From positions 1,860,001-1,924,000 of the forward strand of contig CAVZFC010000019.1 in the NCBI GenBank assembly GCA_963774445.1: DNA of 64,000 nucleotides, in the 5' to 3' direction. The DNA is from CAVUQH01 sp963774445 (lineage in GTDB: Bacteria; Myxococcota_A; Polyangia; Haliangiales; Haliangiaceae). Shown here one piece after another: positions 41,772 to 49,932 of this stretch (position 1 is its first letter; every line of letters starts with the position of its first letter). Made by a program: the position numbers and the translations under genes. The notes under the pieces are model-generated. The model was given only the letters and a program-made list of their open reading frames with translations. It had not been told where the DNA came from and ran no database searches.

Positions 41772-42457
41772 GCTACACCTACGACTATCCGCGGCCGGCG
41801 GTCACCGTCAACTGCGTGGTCTTCGGCCTGGACGACGGCGATCTCAAGGTGCTGCTGATCCAGCGCCAGCTGGAGCCGTTTCGCCACGCCTGGGCGCTGC
41901 CCGGTGGGTTCGTGCACCTGGACGAGAGTCTGGACGAGGCGGCGCTGCGCGAGCTGTCCGAGGAGACTGGCATCCACCGCCTGTTCCTCGAGCAGCTCTA
42001 CACCTTCGGTGCGCCGGAGCGCGATCCGCGCGGGCGGGTCATCACCGTCGCCTACTACGCGCTGGTCAACCTGCGCGATCACGAGGTGCGTGCGGCGACC
42101 GACGCCGAGAACGTCGGCTGGTTTCAGGTCCGCGAGCTGCCGACGCTGGCGTTCGACCACGCCGGGATCATCGACGTTGCCCAAGAGCGGCTGCAGGGCA
42201 AGGTCCGCTATGCGCCGATCGGATTCGAGCTCTTGCCGCGCAAGTTCACGCTCACCGAGCTGCAGCGGCTGTACGAAGTCGTGCTCGAGCGTGAGCTCGA
42301 CAAGCGCAACTTCCGCAAGAAAGTGCTGAGCATGGAGCTTCTCATCGAGACCGACGAGGTGCAGAAAGACGTCGCCCACCGCGCCGCGCGGCTGTACAAG
42401 TTCGACCGAAAGAAGTACGAGAAGCTCAGCAAGCAGGGTTTCAACTTCGCCATCTGA
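41768..42457 (+). CDS. nrtR: NrtR, Nudix-related transcriptional regulator of NAD metabolism
   Basis: The 229-residue protein has an N-terminal Nudix domain and a C-terminal winged helix (about 155-229, PRKFTLTELQRLYEVVLERELDKRNFRKKVL), the NrtR architecture. Characterised NrtR proteins bind ADP-ribose or other NAD-derived ligands in the Nudix domain and control DNA binding. Here the Nudix box is intact (G47 to I69: GX5EX7REUXEEXGU), so hydrolase activity may persist. Position in the operon it should regulate, and the inverted repeat over the operon -10 box, support autoregulation. The start is GTG, overlapping nadE. Confidence 0.92.
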   Translation: MSYTYDYPRPAVTVNCVVFGLDDGDLKVLLIQRQLEPFRHAWALPGGFVHLDESLDEAALRELSEETGIHRLFLEQLYTFGAPERDPRGRVITVAYYALVNLRDHEVRAATDAENVGWFQVRELPTLAFDHAGIIDVAQERLQGKVRYAPIGFELLPRKFTLTELQRLYEVVLERELDKRNFRKKVLSMELLIETDEVQKDVAHRAARLYKFDRKKYEKLSKQGFNFAI

Positions 42458-42469
42458 CAGGAGCTTCCC

Positions 42470-43081
42470 GTGAAGGCGCTGATCCTCGTGGATATCCAGA
42501 ACGACTTCTGCCCCGGCGGGGCGCTGGCAGTGGAGCAGGGCGATCAGGTCGTTCCGGTGGCCAACGCGCTGGCGCGACGCTTCGACCTGGTGGTGGCGAC
42601 GCAGGACTGGCACCCGCGCGACCACGGCAGCTTCGCCGCCAACCACCCCGGCACCGAGCCGGGGCAGGTAATCGATCTCGGTGGCCTCGACCAGGTGCTG
42701 TGGCCGGTGCATTGCGTGCAGGCAACCGACGGCGCCGCGTTCCACGCCGAGCTCGACACCGGTCGGGTGACCGAGGTGTTCCGCAAGGGGACCGATCCGG
42801 CGGTCGACAGCTACAGCGGCTTCTACGACAACGGCCACCGCAAGGCGACCGGGTTGGCCGACTACCTGCGCGGCAAGGGCGTGGACACCGTCTACGTGCT
42901 CGGCCTGGCCACCGACTACTGCGTCAAGTTCACCGCACTTGACGCGGTCTCCGAGGGCTTCCAGACCTATCTGGTCGAGGACGGCTGCCGGGCGGTGGCG
43001 CTGCAGGAGGGGGACGCCGAGCGGGCGATCGACCAGCTGCGCGAGGCCGGCGTCACAGTCTTGTCCTCCACGGACCTGTAG
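42470..43081 (+). CDS. pncA: Nicotinamidase
   Basis: The 203-residue isochorismatase-fold enzyme deaminates nicotinamide to nicotinate, the substrate of PncB. The catalytic triad is D8, K106 and C151 (ILVDIQNDF, VFRKGTD, LATDYCVKF) and the metal ligands are D46, H48 and H81 (TQDWHPRDHGS, WPVHC). The size and motifs match E. coli PncA. It starts at GTG 12 bp after nrtR, with CAGGAGC upstream, and closes the NAD operon. Confidence 0.95.
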   Translation: MKALILVDIQNDFCPGGALAVEQGDQVVPVANALARRFDLVVATQDWHPRDHGSFAANHPGTEPGQVIDLGGLDQVLWPVHCVQATDGAAFHAELDTGRVTEVFRKGTDPAVDSYSGFYDNGHRKATGLADYLRGKGVDTVYVLGLATDYCVKFTALDAVSEGFQTYLVEDGCRAVALQEGDAERAIDQLREAGVTVLSSTDL

Positions 43082-43123
43082 AAAACAGTAGAACCCGCCT
43101 CACGGTGGCGCTAGCATGCGCCC

Positions 43124-44584
43124 GTGTCGGGGGAGCAGCTGACGAGGCGCGACGCGCTGGCCGCGATCGCGGGGTTCCTGGGGGCGGCGGCGACGGCGGC
43201 GTGTGGATCGCCCGGCTCGAGCGGCGGCGGTGTCGATGGCGGCGGTGGGCGCCCCGACGGCGCGCCGCGGCCGGACGCCGCGCCACCCGACGCGCAGATG
43301 ATCGACGCGGCCGAGGAAGCGTGCCCGGCCAGCACGCTCAGCGTCGACGAGCTGCTGGGCGGCGTCGACGCCTTCGTCGTCTTGTGCCTGGAGAATCGCT
43401 CGTTCGACCACTACTTCGGCTCGCTGACGCTGGCCGAGGGGCGGACCGACGTCAACGGCCTGACCGGTAGCGAGAGCAACCCGGATCCCGACGGCAACCC
43501 GGTGGGCGTGCACATGCTCGATACCTTCACCCCCGCCGATCCGCCGCACGACTGGGGTCCGTGCCACGACCAGTGGGACAACGGCGCCAACGACGGCTTC
43601 GTCCTCGCCCACGTTGGCGATTCGCAGGCCGACGTGATGGGCTACTACGTGCGCGACCAGCTGCCGATCACGTACGCGCTGGCCGACCAGGCGGCGCTGT
43701 GTGACCGCTGGCACTGCTCGCTCTTGGGGCCGACCTGGCCCAACCGCTTCTACCTGCACGGCGCCACGTCGAACGGGCGGCAGAGCAACCTGCCGGTGGC
43801 CGGCTTCACCAGCATCTTCAGCCGCCTGAACGACGCCGGCGTCAGCAACACGAACTACCACCACGGCGTCGCCTGGGCGACCGGTGGCTACCTCAAGCTC
43901 GACAACCTGGCCTCCATCGATAGCTTCTTCGACGACGCCGCGGCCGGCACGCTGCCGGCGTTCTCGCTGATCGACCCGCAGTTCTACGGCGCAGGCGCCA
44001 ACGACGATCACCCGGATCACGACGTGCGCATGGGCCAGGCGCTGATCGCCAGCGTCGTGGCGGCGCTGGCGCAGAGCCCGCAGTGGGACCGGTGCCTTCT
44101 GGCGATCACCTACGACGAGCACGGTGGCTTCTTCGACCACGTGTCGCCGCCCGAGTGTGTTGACGAGCGCGAGGAGTTCCAGCGGCTGGGCTTCCGCGTG
44201 CCGGGCATCGTCGTCGGGCCACACGTCAAGCGCGGCTGCGTGGTGCACGACCTGCTCGAGCACTCGTCGGTGGCGGCGACGCTGACCCGGCGCTTCGGGT
44301 TGGTTCCGCTCAACGACCGCGCGGAGGCCGCGGCCGATCTGTCGGTCTGCATCGACGAGCGTCGCCTCACCGATCCGCTGGCGCCGCCGGTGTTGCCGCC
44401 GGTACCAATGTCGCGGGTCGCCTGGCGCAACCGGCCGCCGTCGAAGGCGCACTCCGAGCTGGCCCGCGTGCTCGACCAGCTGAACCTGCCGCCGGAGATC
44501 GACGGCCGGGCTCAGGCCGACGCCATCACCGAGCGCTTCCTCGACCGCGCCGAGAAGCTGGGCGCGATCCAGTTCGTCGACTGA
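43124..44584 (+). CDS. Tat-exported phosphoesterase, phospholipase C/acid phosphatase (PF04185) family
   Basis: The 486-residue protein has a Tat-type lipoprotein signal (twin Arg at 8-9, LTRRDALAAIAGFLG, Cys 27) and an Asp/Gly/Pro-rich linker. The phosphoesterase domain shows ENRSFDHYFGSL (about 88-99), NRFYLHGATSNG, ITYDEHGGFFDHV and GFRVPGIVVGPHVKRG, which form the metal/nucleophile region of the PlcC/AcpA family. It would hydrolyse phosphomonoesters or phosphodiesters (lipids or nucleotides) outside the cytoplasm. It starts at GTG with TAGCAT 6 nt before it, 42 bp after pncA; it may have its own leaderless transcript. Confidence 0.87.
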   Translation: MSGEQLTRRDALAAIAGFLGAAATAACGSPGSSGGGVDGGGGRPDGAPRPDAAPPDAQMIDAAEEACPASTLSVDELLGGVDAFVVLCLENRSFDHYFGSLTLAEGRTDVNGLTGSESNPDPDGNPVGVHMLDTFTPADPPHDWGPCHDQWDNGANDGFVLAHVGDSQADVMGYYVRDQLPITYALADQAALCDRWHCSLLGPTWPNRFYLHGATSNGRQSNLPVAGFTSIFSRLNDAGVSNTNYHHGVAWATGGYLKLDNLASIDSFFDDAAAGTLPAFSLIDPQFYGAGANDDHPDHDVRMGQALIASVVAALAQSPQWDRCLLAITYDEHGGFFDHVSPPECVDEREEFQRLGFRVPGIVVGPHVKRGCVVHDLLEHSSVAATLTRRFGLVPLNDRAEAAADLSVCIDERRLTDPLAPPVLPPVPMSRVAWRNRPPSKAHSELARVLDQLNLPPEIDGRAQADAITERFLDRAEKLGAIQFVD

Positions 44585-44593
44585 GCTCGCCGG

Positions 44594-45163
44594 GTGGAGC
44601 TCCACGAGATCCTCGGGCGCTACGGCGCGCTGGCGGCCAAGGTCGACGCCTTCTTCGACCGGGTGCACGCCGCGCACGCCGCAGAGATGCAGTGCGGCTC
44701 CGGCTGCAGCGACTGCTGCTCGGTCCGGCTGACGGTGACCCTGGTCGAGGCGGCGACGATCGCCGCGGCCCTGGCGGCCATGCCCGAGGAAGAGCGGCGG
44801 GCGATCGGCGCGCGGGCGTCGTCGTCGTCGTCGGCAGCTGGGTCCGAGCGCTGCGCGGCGCTCGATGCCGGGGACCGTTGCTCGATCTACGCCGCCCGGC
44901 CGCTGGTCTGCCGATCGCACGGGGCGCCGATCCGCCGGCGTGATCCCGATCGCAGTTTGCCGGTCGTCGACGCCTGCCCGCGCAACTTCGCCGCCGGCTT
45001 CGGCGACGTGCCCGAGGCCGATTGCTTCGATCAGGAGACGATCTCCACGGTGCTGGCGGGGCTGGACGCGGCCCTGGCCGACGCAGTCGGCGCCGAGCGC
45101 GGAATTCGCATCGACCTTGGCGACTTGCTCGCGGATCCGGAGCAATACTTCGAGCTCGAGTGA
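44594..45163 (+). CDS. YkgJ-type Cys-cluster (putative Zn/Fe-chelating) protein
   Basis: The 189-residue protein has CGSGCSDCCSV (about 34-44) and CSIYAARPLVCRSHGAP (about 96-112), the C..C.CC...C.IY..RP..CR pattern of the YkgJ family (PF03692). Members are thought to bind zinc or an iron-sulfur cluster; their role is unknown. The start GTG lies 9 bp after the phosphoesterase stop, and its stop overlaps the next start. It is a small cytoplasmic protein between two exported ones. Confidence 0.8.
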   Translation: MELHEILGRYGALAAKVDAFFDRVHAAHAAEMQCGSGCSDCCSVRLTVTLVEAATIAAALAAMPEEERRAIGARASSSSSAAGSERCAALDAGDRCSIYAARPLVCRSHGAPIRRRDPDRSLPVVDACPRNFAAGFGDVPEADCFDQETISTVLAGLDAALADAVGAERGIRIDLGDLLADPEQYFELE

Positions 45164-46368
45164 GGGGGAGGATCGCGAGCATAGCCGTCTGCGCGGCGCT
45201 GGCCGGGTGCGGCGGCGGCGGCAGCGGCGCCGTGGACGGCGGCGGCACCGGCAGTGATGGCGGCAACGCCGACGCCGCGCCGGCGACCGGCTGCCCGCGC
45301 ACGCCGGCGGCCGCCGACCGCGAGCGGCAGGTCGTCATCTCTCACCCGTACGATGCCGACAGCAACAAGGCGGCGACCTACGAGCTGCTGACGCTGGCGA
45401 CCGACGGCACCTTGAGCCAGCCCGGCATCACCTTTTCCATGGGCCGTTCGCTGGACGCGCGCATCCACTTCACGCCCGACGGCGAGGTCGGCATGGTCGC
45501 CCAGGAAGACGGCACGTTGGGCATCTTTCGCCTGACCGGCGGCACGCCCGAGGTGATCGAGAGCGCTTACGACGGCGGCGGCGCCTTCTACGCCAGCGAC
45601 GTCGTCATCGCCGAGGACGGCGCCCACGCCTGGGTGCTGGACGCCCAGTGGCGCGAGAACGGCGGCGGCATCGACCAGCTGGCGATCGACTGCGACGGCA
45701 ACGTCAGCTACGAGGGGGAGGTCGCGCCGGCGCGCCTCGCCTACGCCATGGCACCGGTGCCGGGAACCACGCGGGCGCTGGTCGCGGCCCAGGACATCCG
45801 CGACTCGACGGCCGGCGATACCGCGCATCTGGTTGACCTGGCCGGGACCGGTGTCATCGCCGGCGCCGACGCGTTTGGCGACACCGACGCGATCGTCTCG
45901 GACGCGGCGCTCACGGCTGACGGTGCCTACTTCCTGATCGGCGACAACAGTCAGTTCTCCGGCGTTGACAATCGCATCGCCGTGGTCAGTGTCGGCACGG
46001 ACTCGCTGCAGCCGGTGCAGGTACTGACGCCGCTCGAGGATCCGTTCGCCATCGTCGCGTCGCCCGACGGCGACGGCGCCATCGCGGTGAGTGGCTTCGG
46101 CAACGCGATCTTCGAGCTCGACTACAACGCCGGCGCGCAACCGTTTTCGATCGCCGGCGAGCTGACGTATACGGGCGCCAAGCCGCAGCTGCCGGGCAAG
46201 GCAGTGCTGATCGAGCGCGGCACCCTGCGCGGGCTGGTCCTGGTGGCCGAGTTGCAAGGCGTGCGCCGGGTTCGCTTCGCCGGCGGCGGCGCCGTCGAAG
46301 ACGACGGGGTCACCCTGGTCGGCAGCGGCAACGCGTCGATCGTCGGCTCGATCGGTGTCCAGCCCTAG
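45160..46368 (+). CDS. Lipoprotein with beta-propeller-like domain
   Basis: The 402-residue product has a lipoprotein signal (VRGRIASIAVCAALAGC, Cys 17) and a Gly/Ser/Ala-rich linker. The rest shows repeated blade-like segments: ARIHFTPDGEVGMVAQEDGTLGIF, ASDVVIAEDGAHAWVLDAQ, DAALTADGAYFLIGD and AIVASPDGDGAIAVSG. This repeat of about 45-60 residues resembles YVTN/lactonase-type seven-bladed propellers. It may be a surface-bound receptor or enzyme; no catalytic residues could be assigned. The GTG start overlaps the YkgJ-like stop. Confidence 0.7.
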   Translation: MRGRIASIAVCAALAGCGGGGSGAVDGGGTGSDGGNADAAPATGCPRTPAAADRERQVVISHPYDADSNKAATYELLTLATDGTLSQPGITFSMGRSLDARIHFTPDGEVGMVAQEDGTLGIFRLTGGTPEVIESAYDGGGAFYASDVVIAEDGAHAWVLDAQWRENGGGIDQLAIDCDGNVSYEGEVAPARLAYAMAPVPGTTRALVAAQDIRDSTAGDTAHLVDLAGTGVIAGADAFGDTDAIVSDAALTADGAYFLIGDNSQFSGVDNRIAVVSVGTDSLQPVQVLTPLEDPFAIVASPDGDGAIAVSGFGNAIFELDYNAGAQPFSIAGELTYTGAKPQLPGKAVLIERGTLRGLVLVAELQGVRRVRFAGGGAVEDDGVTLVGSGNASIVGSIGVQP

Positions 46369-46457
46369 GCTGTCCTGCCCCAGTAGGGGTGGCAAAACTG
46401 GGAAACGTGACCTGAATCATTACCGGTTCGTCGGCTCTCTGTGAAAGGCTCTCGCTC

Positions 46458-47420
46458 ATGACTACACATCGTTTGCTTATTCCCGGCCTATTGGCGCTGG
46501 TCGCCTGCGGCGGTAACTCCATTTCGCTGTCGGATCTCGACGGCGAGCTGAACCACCGCGCGTGCCAGAACCAGGTTGACTGCGGCGGCTATCCCGACAT
46601 GCAGACCTGCCTGGACGCGCAGGGCACGGCGAGCGATCTGGCTCAGCTGACCGTCAGTGTCGACGCCGGTCGCGTCAAGTACGACGCCGACAAGGCCAGC
46701 GAGTGCCTCGACGGGCTGAGCGACCAGCTCAGCTGCCAGTCGCTGGTTGACTACGGCCAGCAGAACACGCCCGAGGCCTGTGACCAGGTCTTCACGGGCA
46801 CCGTCGCCGTTGGCGGCGAGTGCTACGCCAGCGCCGAGTGCGCCGACAACGGCACCTGCGACCAGACCTGCGGGGCCGGCGAGTGCTGCGCCGGAACCTG
46901 CGTCGCCGGCGATCCGACGCCGGACAAGGCCGACCTGGGCCAGGATTGCACCAACGCCGCGTGTGTCGATGGCCTGTGGTGCAAGACCGACAGCACCAAC
47001 AACACCGCTGTCTGCGCCGAGCCGGGTGGTGAGGGCGCCGCGTGCCAGGGCCTGTCCGGCTGCGGAGCCGACCTGGCGTGCGACGGCATCTTCGGCGACG
47101 GCATGTGCGTCCGTCCGGCCAAGCCCGGCGAGACCTGCGATCCTTCGCAGGGCTTTGGCATCCTCGCCTGCGCTCGCGACGACAACTACTGCGACACCAC
47201 CGACAACACCTGCAAGACGCGCGTCGCCGTCGGCCAGGCCTGCGACGCCCAGCAGGACAACTGTGTCGACTACGCCTCCTGCGACGCCGGCACCTGCACC
47301 CAGCGTCCGGCAGAAAACGACGCCTGCGTCGCCGACGGCCCCAGCTGCCTGGGCGACCTCGACTGCACCAACAACGTCTGCGCCTTCCCGCCGGCCACCC
47401 CCACCTGCCCTGCGGGGTAA
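46458..47420 (+). CDS. Cysteine-rich lipoprotein, myxobacterial type
   Basis: The 320-residue product has a lipoprotein signal (LLALVAC, Cys at 17) and a helical part (about 20-120) with sparse cysteines. It is followed by many closely spaced cysteines (CYASAECADNGTCDQTCGAGECCAGTC and similar repeats) to the C-terminus. Such Cys-rich proteins with Dickkopf-like spacing are common on myxobacterial surfaces and are probably disulfide-stabilised modules. The function is unknown. GAAAGG precedes the ATG, and a strong hairpin follows the stop. Confidence 0.7.
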   Translation: MTTHRLLIPGLLALVACGGNSISLSDLDGELNHRACQNQVDCGGYPDMQTCLDAQGTASDLAQLTVSVDAGRVKYDADKASECLDGLSDQLSCQSLVDYGQQNTPEACDQVFTGTVAVGGECYASAECADNGTCDQTCGAGECCAGTCVAGDPTPDKADLGQDCTNAACVDGLWCKTDSTNNTAVCAEPGGEGAACQGLSGCGADLACDGIFGDGMCVRPAKPGETCDPSQGFGILACARDDNYCDTTDNTCKTRVAVGQACDAQQDNCVDYASCDAGTCTQRPAENDACVADGPSCLGDLDCTNNVCAFPPATPTCPAG

Positions 47421-47465
47421 CGCTGCTACCCTCTAGCTCATCGAAATAACCAGCAGTCTCGAGGA

Positions 47466-47509
47466 CAATGACCAGAACCCCGCGCTGGGGTTCTGGTCAT
47501 TGCTGTTTT
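47466..47509 (+). terminator. Long hairpin terminator between convergent genes
   Basis: A perfect 16-bp stem (CAATGACCAGAACCCC with its complement) closes a 5-nt loop GCGCT and is followed by CTGTTTT. It sits between the Cys-rich lipoprotein gene and the convergent Fur-family gene. The short T run fits rho-independent termination of the rightward transcript. Confidence 0.7.
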
Positions 47510-47535
47510 AGAACGCACGCCGATCGCCGCGCGCA

Positions 47536-47931
47536 TCAGCGGCGCGTGCCACGCAGGACGACCTGGTACTCGCGAACGTCGAACCCGTCGAGCTCGCTGA
47601 CCCGCTCGACGTCGAGGGCCTCCCAGGGGATGTCGCAAATCGCGCCGGTCTCCTCGTCGATGAAGTGGTGGTGCGGCTCGGTGCGCGGGTCGAACACGAC
47701 GTTGCCGTCGCCGATGCGCAGCTGTCGCAGCAGGCCCTTGTCGACGAACAGGTTGAGCGTGTTGTAGACGGTCGCCCGCGAGATCATCGGGAAGCCGGCG
47801 CGCACCGCTTGCCAGACGTCGTCGGCCGACGGGTGGCTGTCGGTGGACAGGACGTACGCGGCCACCGCCACGCGCTGCGCCGACGGTTGAATTCCCCGCC
47901 CGCGCAGGGTCTCGACGATCGAGCCGGACAT
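47536..47931 (-). CDS. Fur-family transcriptional regulator lacking structural-zinc cysteines
   Basis: The 131-residue regulator has the Fur winged helix (SAQRVAVAAYVLSTDSHPSADDVWQAV and ISRATVYNTLNLFVDKGLLRQL) and the metal-site HHHF motif. The CxxC that usually follows HHHF is absent (HHHFIDEETGAICDI), and no second C-terminal CxxC is present, as in Irr-type or some PerR-like regulators. A short C-terminal domain ends RGTRR. The target metal or peroxide sensing cannot be decided. TTGAAG-17-TAGTCT places the -10 box 7 nt before the ATG. Confidence 0.85.
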   Translation of the reverse strand: MSGSIVETLRGRGIQPSAQRVAVAAYVLSTDSHPSADDVWQAVRAGFPMISRATVYNTLNLFVDKGLLRQLRIGDGNVVFDPRTEPHHHFIDEETGAICDIPWEALDVERVSELDGFDVREYQVVLRGTRR

Positions 47932-47938
47932 CTCTTCT

Positions 47939-47967
47939 AGACTACGTCGAGATCCGGACCACTTCAA
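47939..47967 (-). promoter_or_regulatory. Promoter of the Fur-family gene (leaderless-type)
   Basis: On the minus strand TTGAAG (47967-47962), a 17-bp spacer and TAGTCT (47944-47939) lie directly before the ATG, with a 7-nt gap. The spacing predicts transcription starting at the start codon. Confidence 0.65.
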
Positions 47968-47977
47968 ATTCGCGCGC

Positions 47978-49186
47978 TCAGCGCTTCTTTTTCTCACCCT
48001 TTGCGGCCGCCAGGAGATCGCCAAAGGTGCCCAGGCTCTTGCCGCCGGACAGCTCGGGCGGCGGCTGCCAGGCCTGCTCGGCGGCGTCGCCGTTCTCGCC
48101 CCCGGCGGCCAGCGACAGCCCCAGCCGCCGCCGGGCCGGGTTGACCGAGACCACGCGCGCCTCGACCTCCTGGCCGTCGCGCACCACCTCGCGCGGGTGG
48201 TTGATCCGACGCCCGGCGCCGAGCTCGCTGATGTGCACCAGCCCCTCGATGCCCGGCTCGAGCTCGACGAAGGCGCCGAACTGCGCCAGGCGCACCACCC
48301 GGCCGTGCACCTTGCTGCCTTCGGGATAGCGCTCGGCCACCGTGTTCCACGGGTCGGCCTCGAGTGCCTTGAGCGACAGCGCGATCTTCTCCGGCCGCTT
48401 GGGGTCGCCGGTCTGCTCGATGCGCAGTACCACCACCTCGACCTTCTGTCCCACCGACAGGACGTCCTCGGGCTTGGCCACCCGCGCGTGTCCCATCTCG
48501 CTGATGTGAATCATCCCCTCGAGCCCGCCGACGTTGACGAAGGCGCCGTACGGCTTGAGGCTGATCACCGTGCCGGATAGGACCAGGCCCTCGCGCAGGT
48601 TGGCGCGGGTCTGGGCGGCTGCCTGCTTCTGCTCCTCGGCCAGCAGGGCGCGCCGCGACAGCACGAGGTCGAGGCGCCCACCGCGGCCCGGCTCGAGCTT
48701 GGTAATGACGAACTCGTAGCGCTGGCCGACGTACTCTTCCGGCTGGTCGACGAAGCGAAGGTCCATCTGCGAGATGGGGCAGAAGCCGCGCAGGTTGCCG
48801 ATCTGGATCTCGAAGCCGCCCTTGTTGGTGCCGGTGACGACGCCTTCGACCGGCAGCCCGTGCTCGAACGCCTGCTCGAGCTCGGCCGAGCCCGAGGTCC
48901 GTGCGGCCGAGCGGCGCAGGGTGATGGCGCCGCCGCTGGTGGAGACGACCAGCGCTTCGATCACGTCGCCGACCTCGACCTCCAGCGTGCCGTCCGGAGC
49001 GGTCACCTGTTCGCGGTCGAGGATTCCTTCGGCCTTGGCGCCAACCTGCACGAACACCGAGTCGCTGCCGATCGACACGATCGGTCCGGTCACGGTCTCG
49101 CCCTCCTTCACGCGCTTCTGCGGCCCGCTCTCCTGCTCGAACGCAGCGAGCATGGCGGCGAAATCTTCGGTCTCGTCGGTGGTCAT
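47978..49186 (-). CDS. S1 RNA-binding-domain protein with four S1 repeats
   Basis: The 402-residue protein contains four S1 domains (about 30-95, 108-180, 198-275 and 290-360), recognisable by segments such as GTVISLKPYGAFVNVGGLEGMIHISEM and GRVVRLAQFGAFVELEPGIEGLVHISEL. It resembles 30S ribosomal protein S1 but has four domains instead of six, as in several non-E. coli S1-like proteins, and could be an auxiliary S1 paralogue. The N-terminus is acidic and the C-terminus basic. TTGCCG-16-TATGCT lies 9 nt before the ATG. Confidence 0.87.
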   Translation of the reverse strand: MTTDETEDFAAMLAAFEQESGPQKRVKEGETVTGPIVSIGSDSVFVQVGAKAEGILDREQVTAPDGTLEVEVGDVIEALVVSTSGGAITLRRSAARTSGSAELEQAFEHGLPVEGVVTGTNKGGFEIQIGNLRGFCPISQMDLRFVDQPEEYVGQRYEFVITKLEPGRGGRLDLVLSRRALLAEEQKQAAAQTRANLREGLVLSGTVISLKPYGAFVNVGGLEGMIHISEMGHARVAKPEDVLSVGQKVEVVVLRIEQTGDPKRPEKIALSLKALEADPWNTVAERYPEGSKVHGRVVRLAQFGAFVELEPGIEGLVHISELGAGRRINHPREVVRDGQEVEARVVSVNPARRRLGLSLAAGGENGDAAEQAWQPPPELSGGKSLGTFGDLLAAAKGEKKKR

Positions 49187-49195
49187 CGGGCCGGC

Positions 49196-49223
49196 AGCAT
49201 ACGCGCGCCGCCGCTCGCGGCAA
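49196..49223 (-). promoter_or_regulatory. Candidate promoter of the S1-domain gene (leaderless-type)
   Basis: TTGCCG (49223-49218), a 16-bp spacer and TATGCT (49201-49196) precede the ATG at 49186 by 9 nt on the minus strand. Confidence 0.5.
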
Positions 49224-49287
49224 GGCGTGTGCGTAACTCATTGAAAACACGTGGTTTGGATCGAAATCGACGGCCGCACGTCAGATT

Positions 49288-49932
49288 GTGAGTAACCGGA
49301 TGCCGCCGCCGCCGCACGATCAGTCCGTGGGCCACTCCGCTGCCGGGCGAGCCATGGATCTGGGTGATCTCATGCTCGTCGACCGCTGCCTGGACGGCGA
49401 AGACGCCGCAGCCCGCGAGCTGTTCCGCCGCTATCAGCGCCGGGTGCACGCGACCCTGTACCGTATCCTCGGCTCGAACCGAGACATGGACGACCTGCTG
49501 CAGGAGTCGTTCATCCAGGTGTTCAAGTCGCTGCGCGGCTTTCGCGGCGAGGCCCGCCTGTCGACCTGGATCGATCGGATCACCGTGCGCGTCGCCTACC
49601 GCTACATCGCCAAGAAGAAGCCGGCGGCGCTGACCACCGAGCTTCCCGACCTGCCCTCCGCCGAGGCGCCCGCCGACCGCCGGGCGCTGGCCCGCGAGGG
49701 CGTGCGCCGCCTGTATGCTGCGCTGGCCGAGTTGCCGCCGGCCGGGCGGGTCGCCTTCGCGCTGTTCGAGCTGGACGGTCGCTCGGTGGCCGAGGTCGCC
49801 AGCGCGGTCGGCGCTTCGGTCACCGCCACCAAGCTGCGCATCTGGCGGGCGCGTCGCGCGCTGGAGAAGCGCGCCGCCCGCGACCCGATCTTGAGTCAGT
49901 TCCTGGCTGACGCGCCGGAGGAGTCGCCATGA
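49288..49932 (+). CDS. ECF-type RNA polymerase sigma factor
   Basis: The 214-residue sigma factor has region 2 (DLLQESFIQVFKSLRGFRGEARLSTWIDRITVRVAYRYI) and region 4 (LAELPPAGRVAFALFELDGRSVAEVASAVGASVTATKLRIWRARRALEK). The linker between them is short, as in ECF factors. The 4-bp overlap with the FecR-like gene suggests control by that membrane protein or co-regulation. A GTG at 49288 and an ATG at 49300 are both possible starts. No autoregulatory promoter was recognised upstream. Confidence 0.9.
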   Translation: MSNRMPPPPHDQSVGHSAAGRAMDLGDLMLVDRCLDGEDAAARELFRRYQRRVHATLYRILGSNRDMDDLLQESFIQVFKSLRGFRGEARLSTWIDRITVRVAYRYIAKKKPAALTTELPDLPSAEAPADRRALAREGVRRLYAALAELPPAGRVAFALFELDGRSVAEVASAVGASVTATKLRIWRARRALEKRAARDPILSQFLADAPEESP

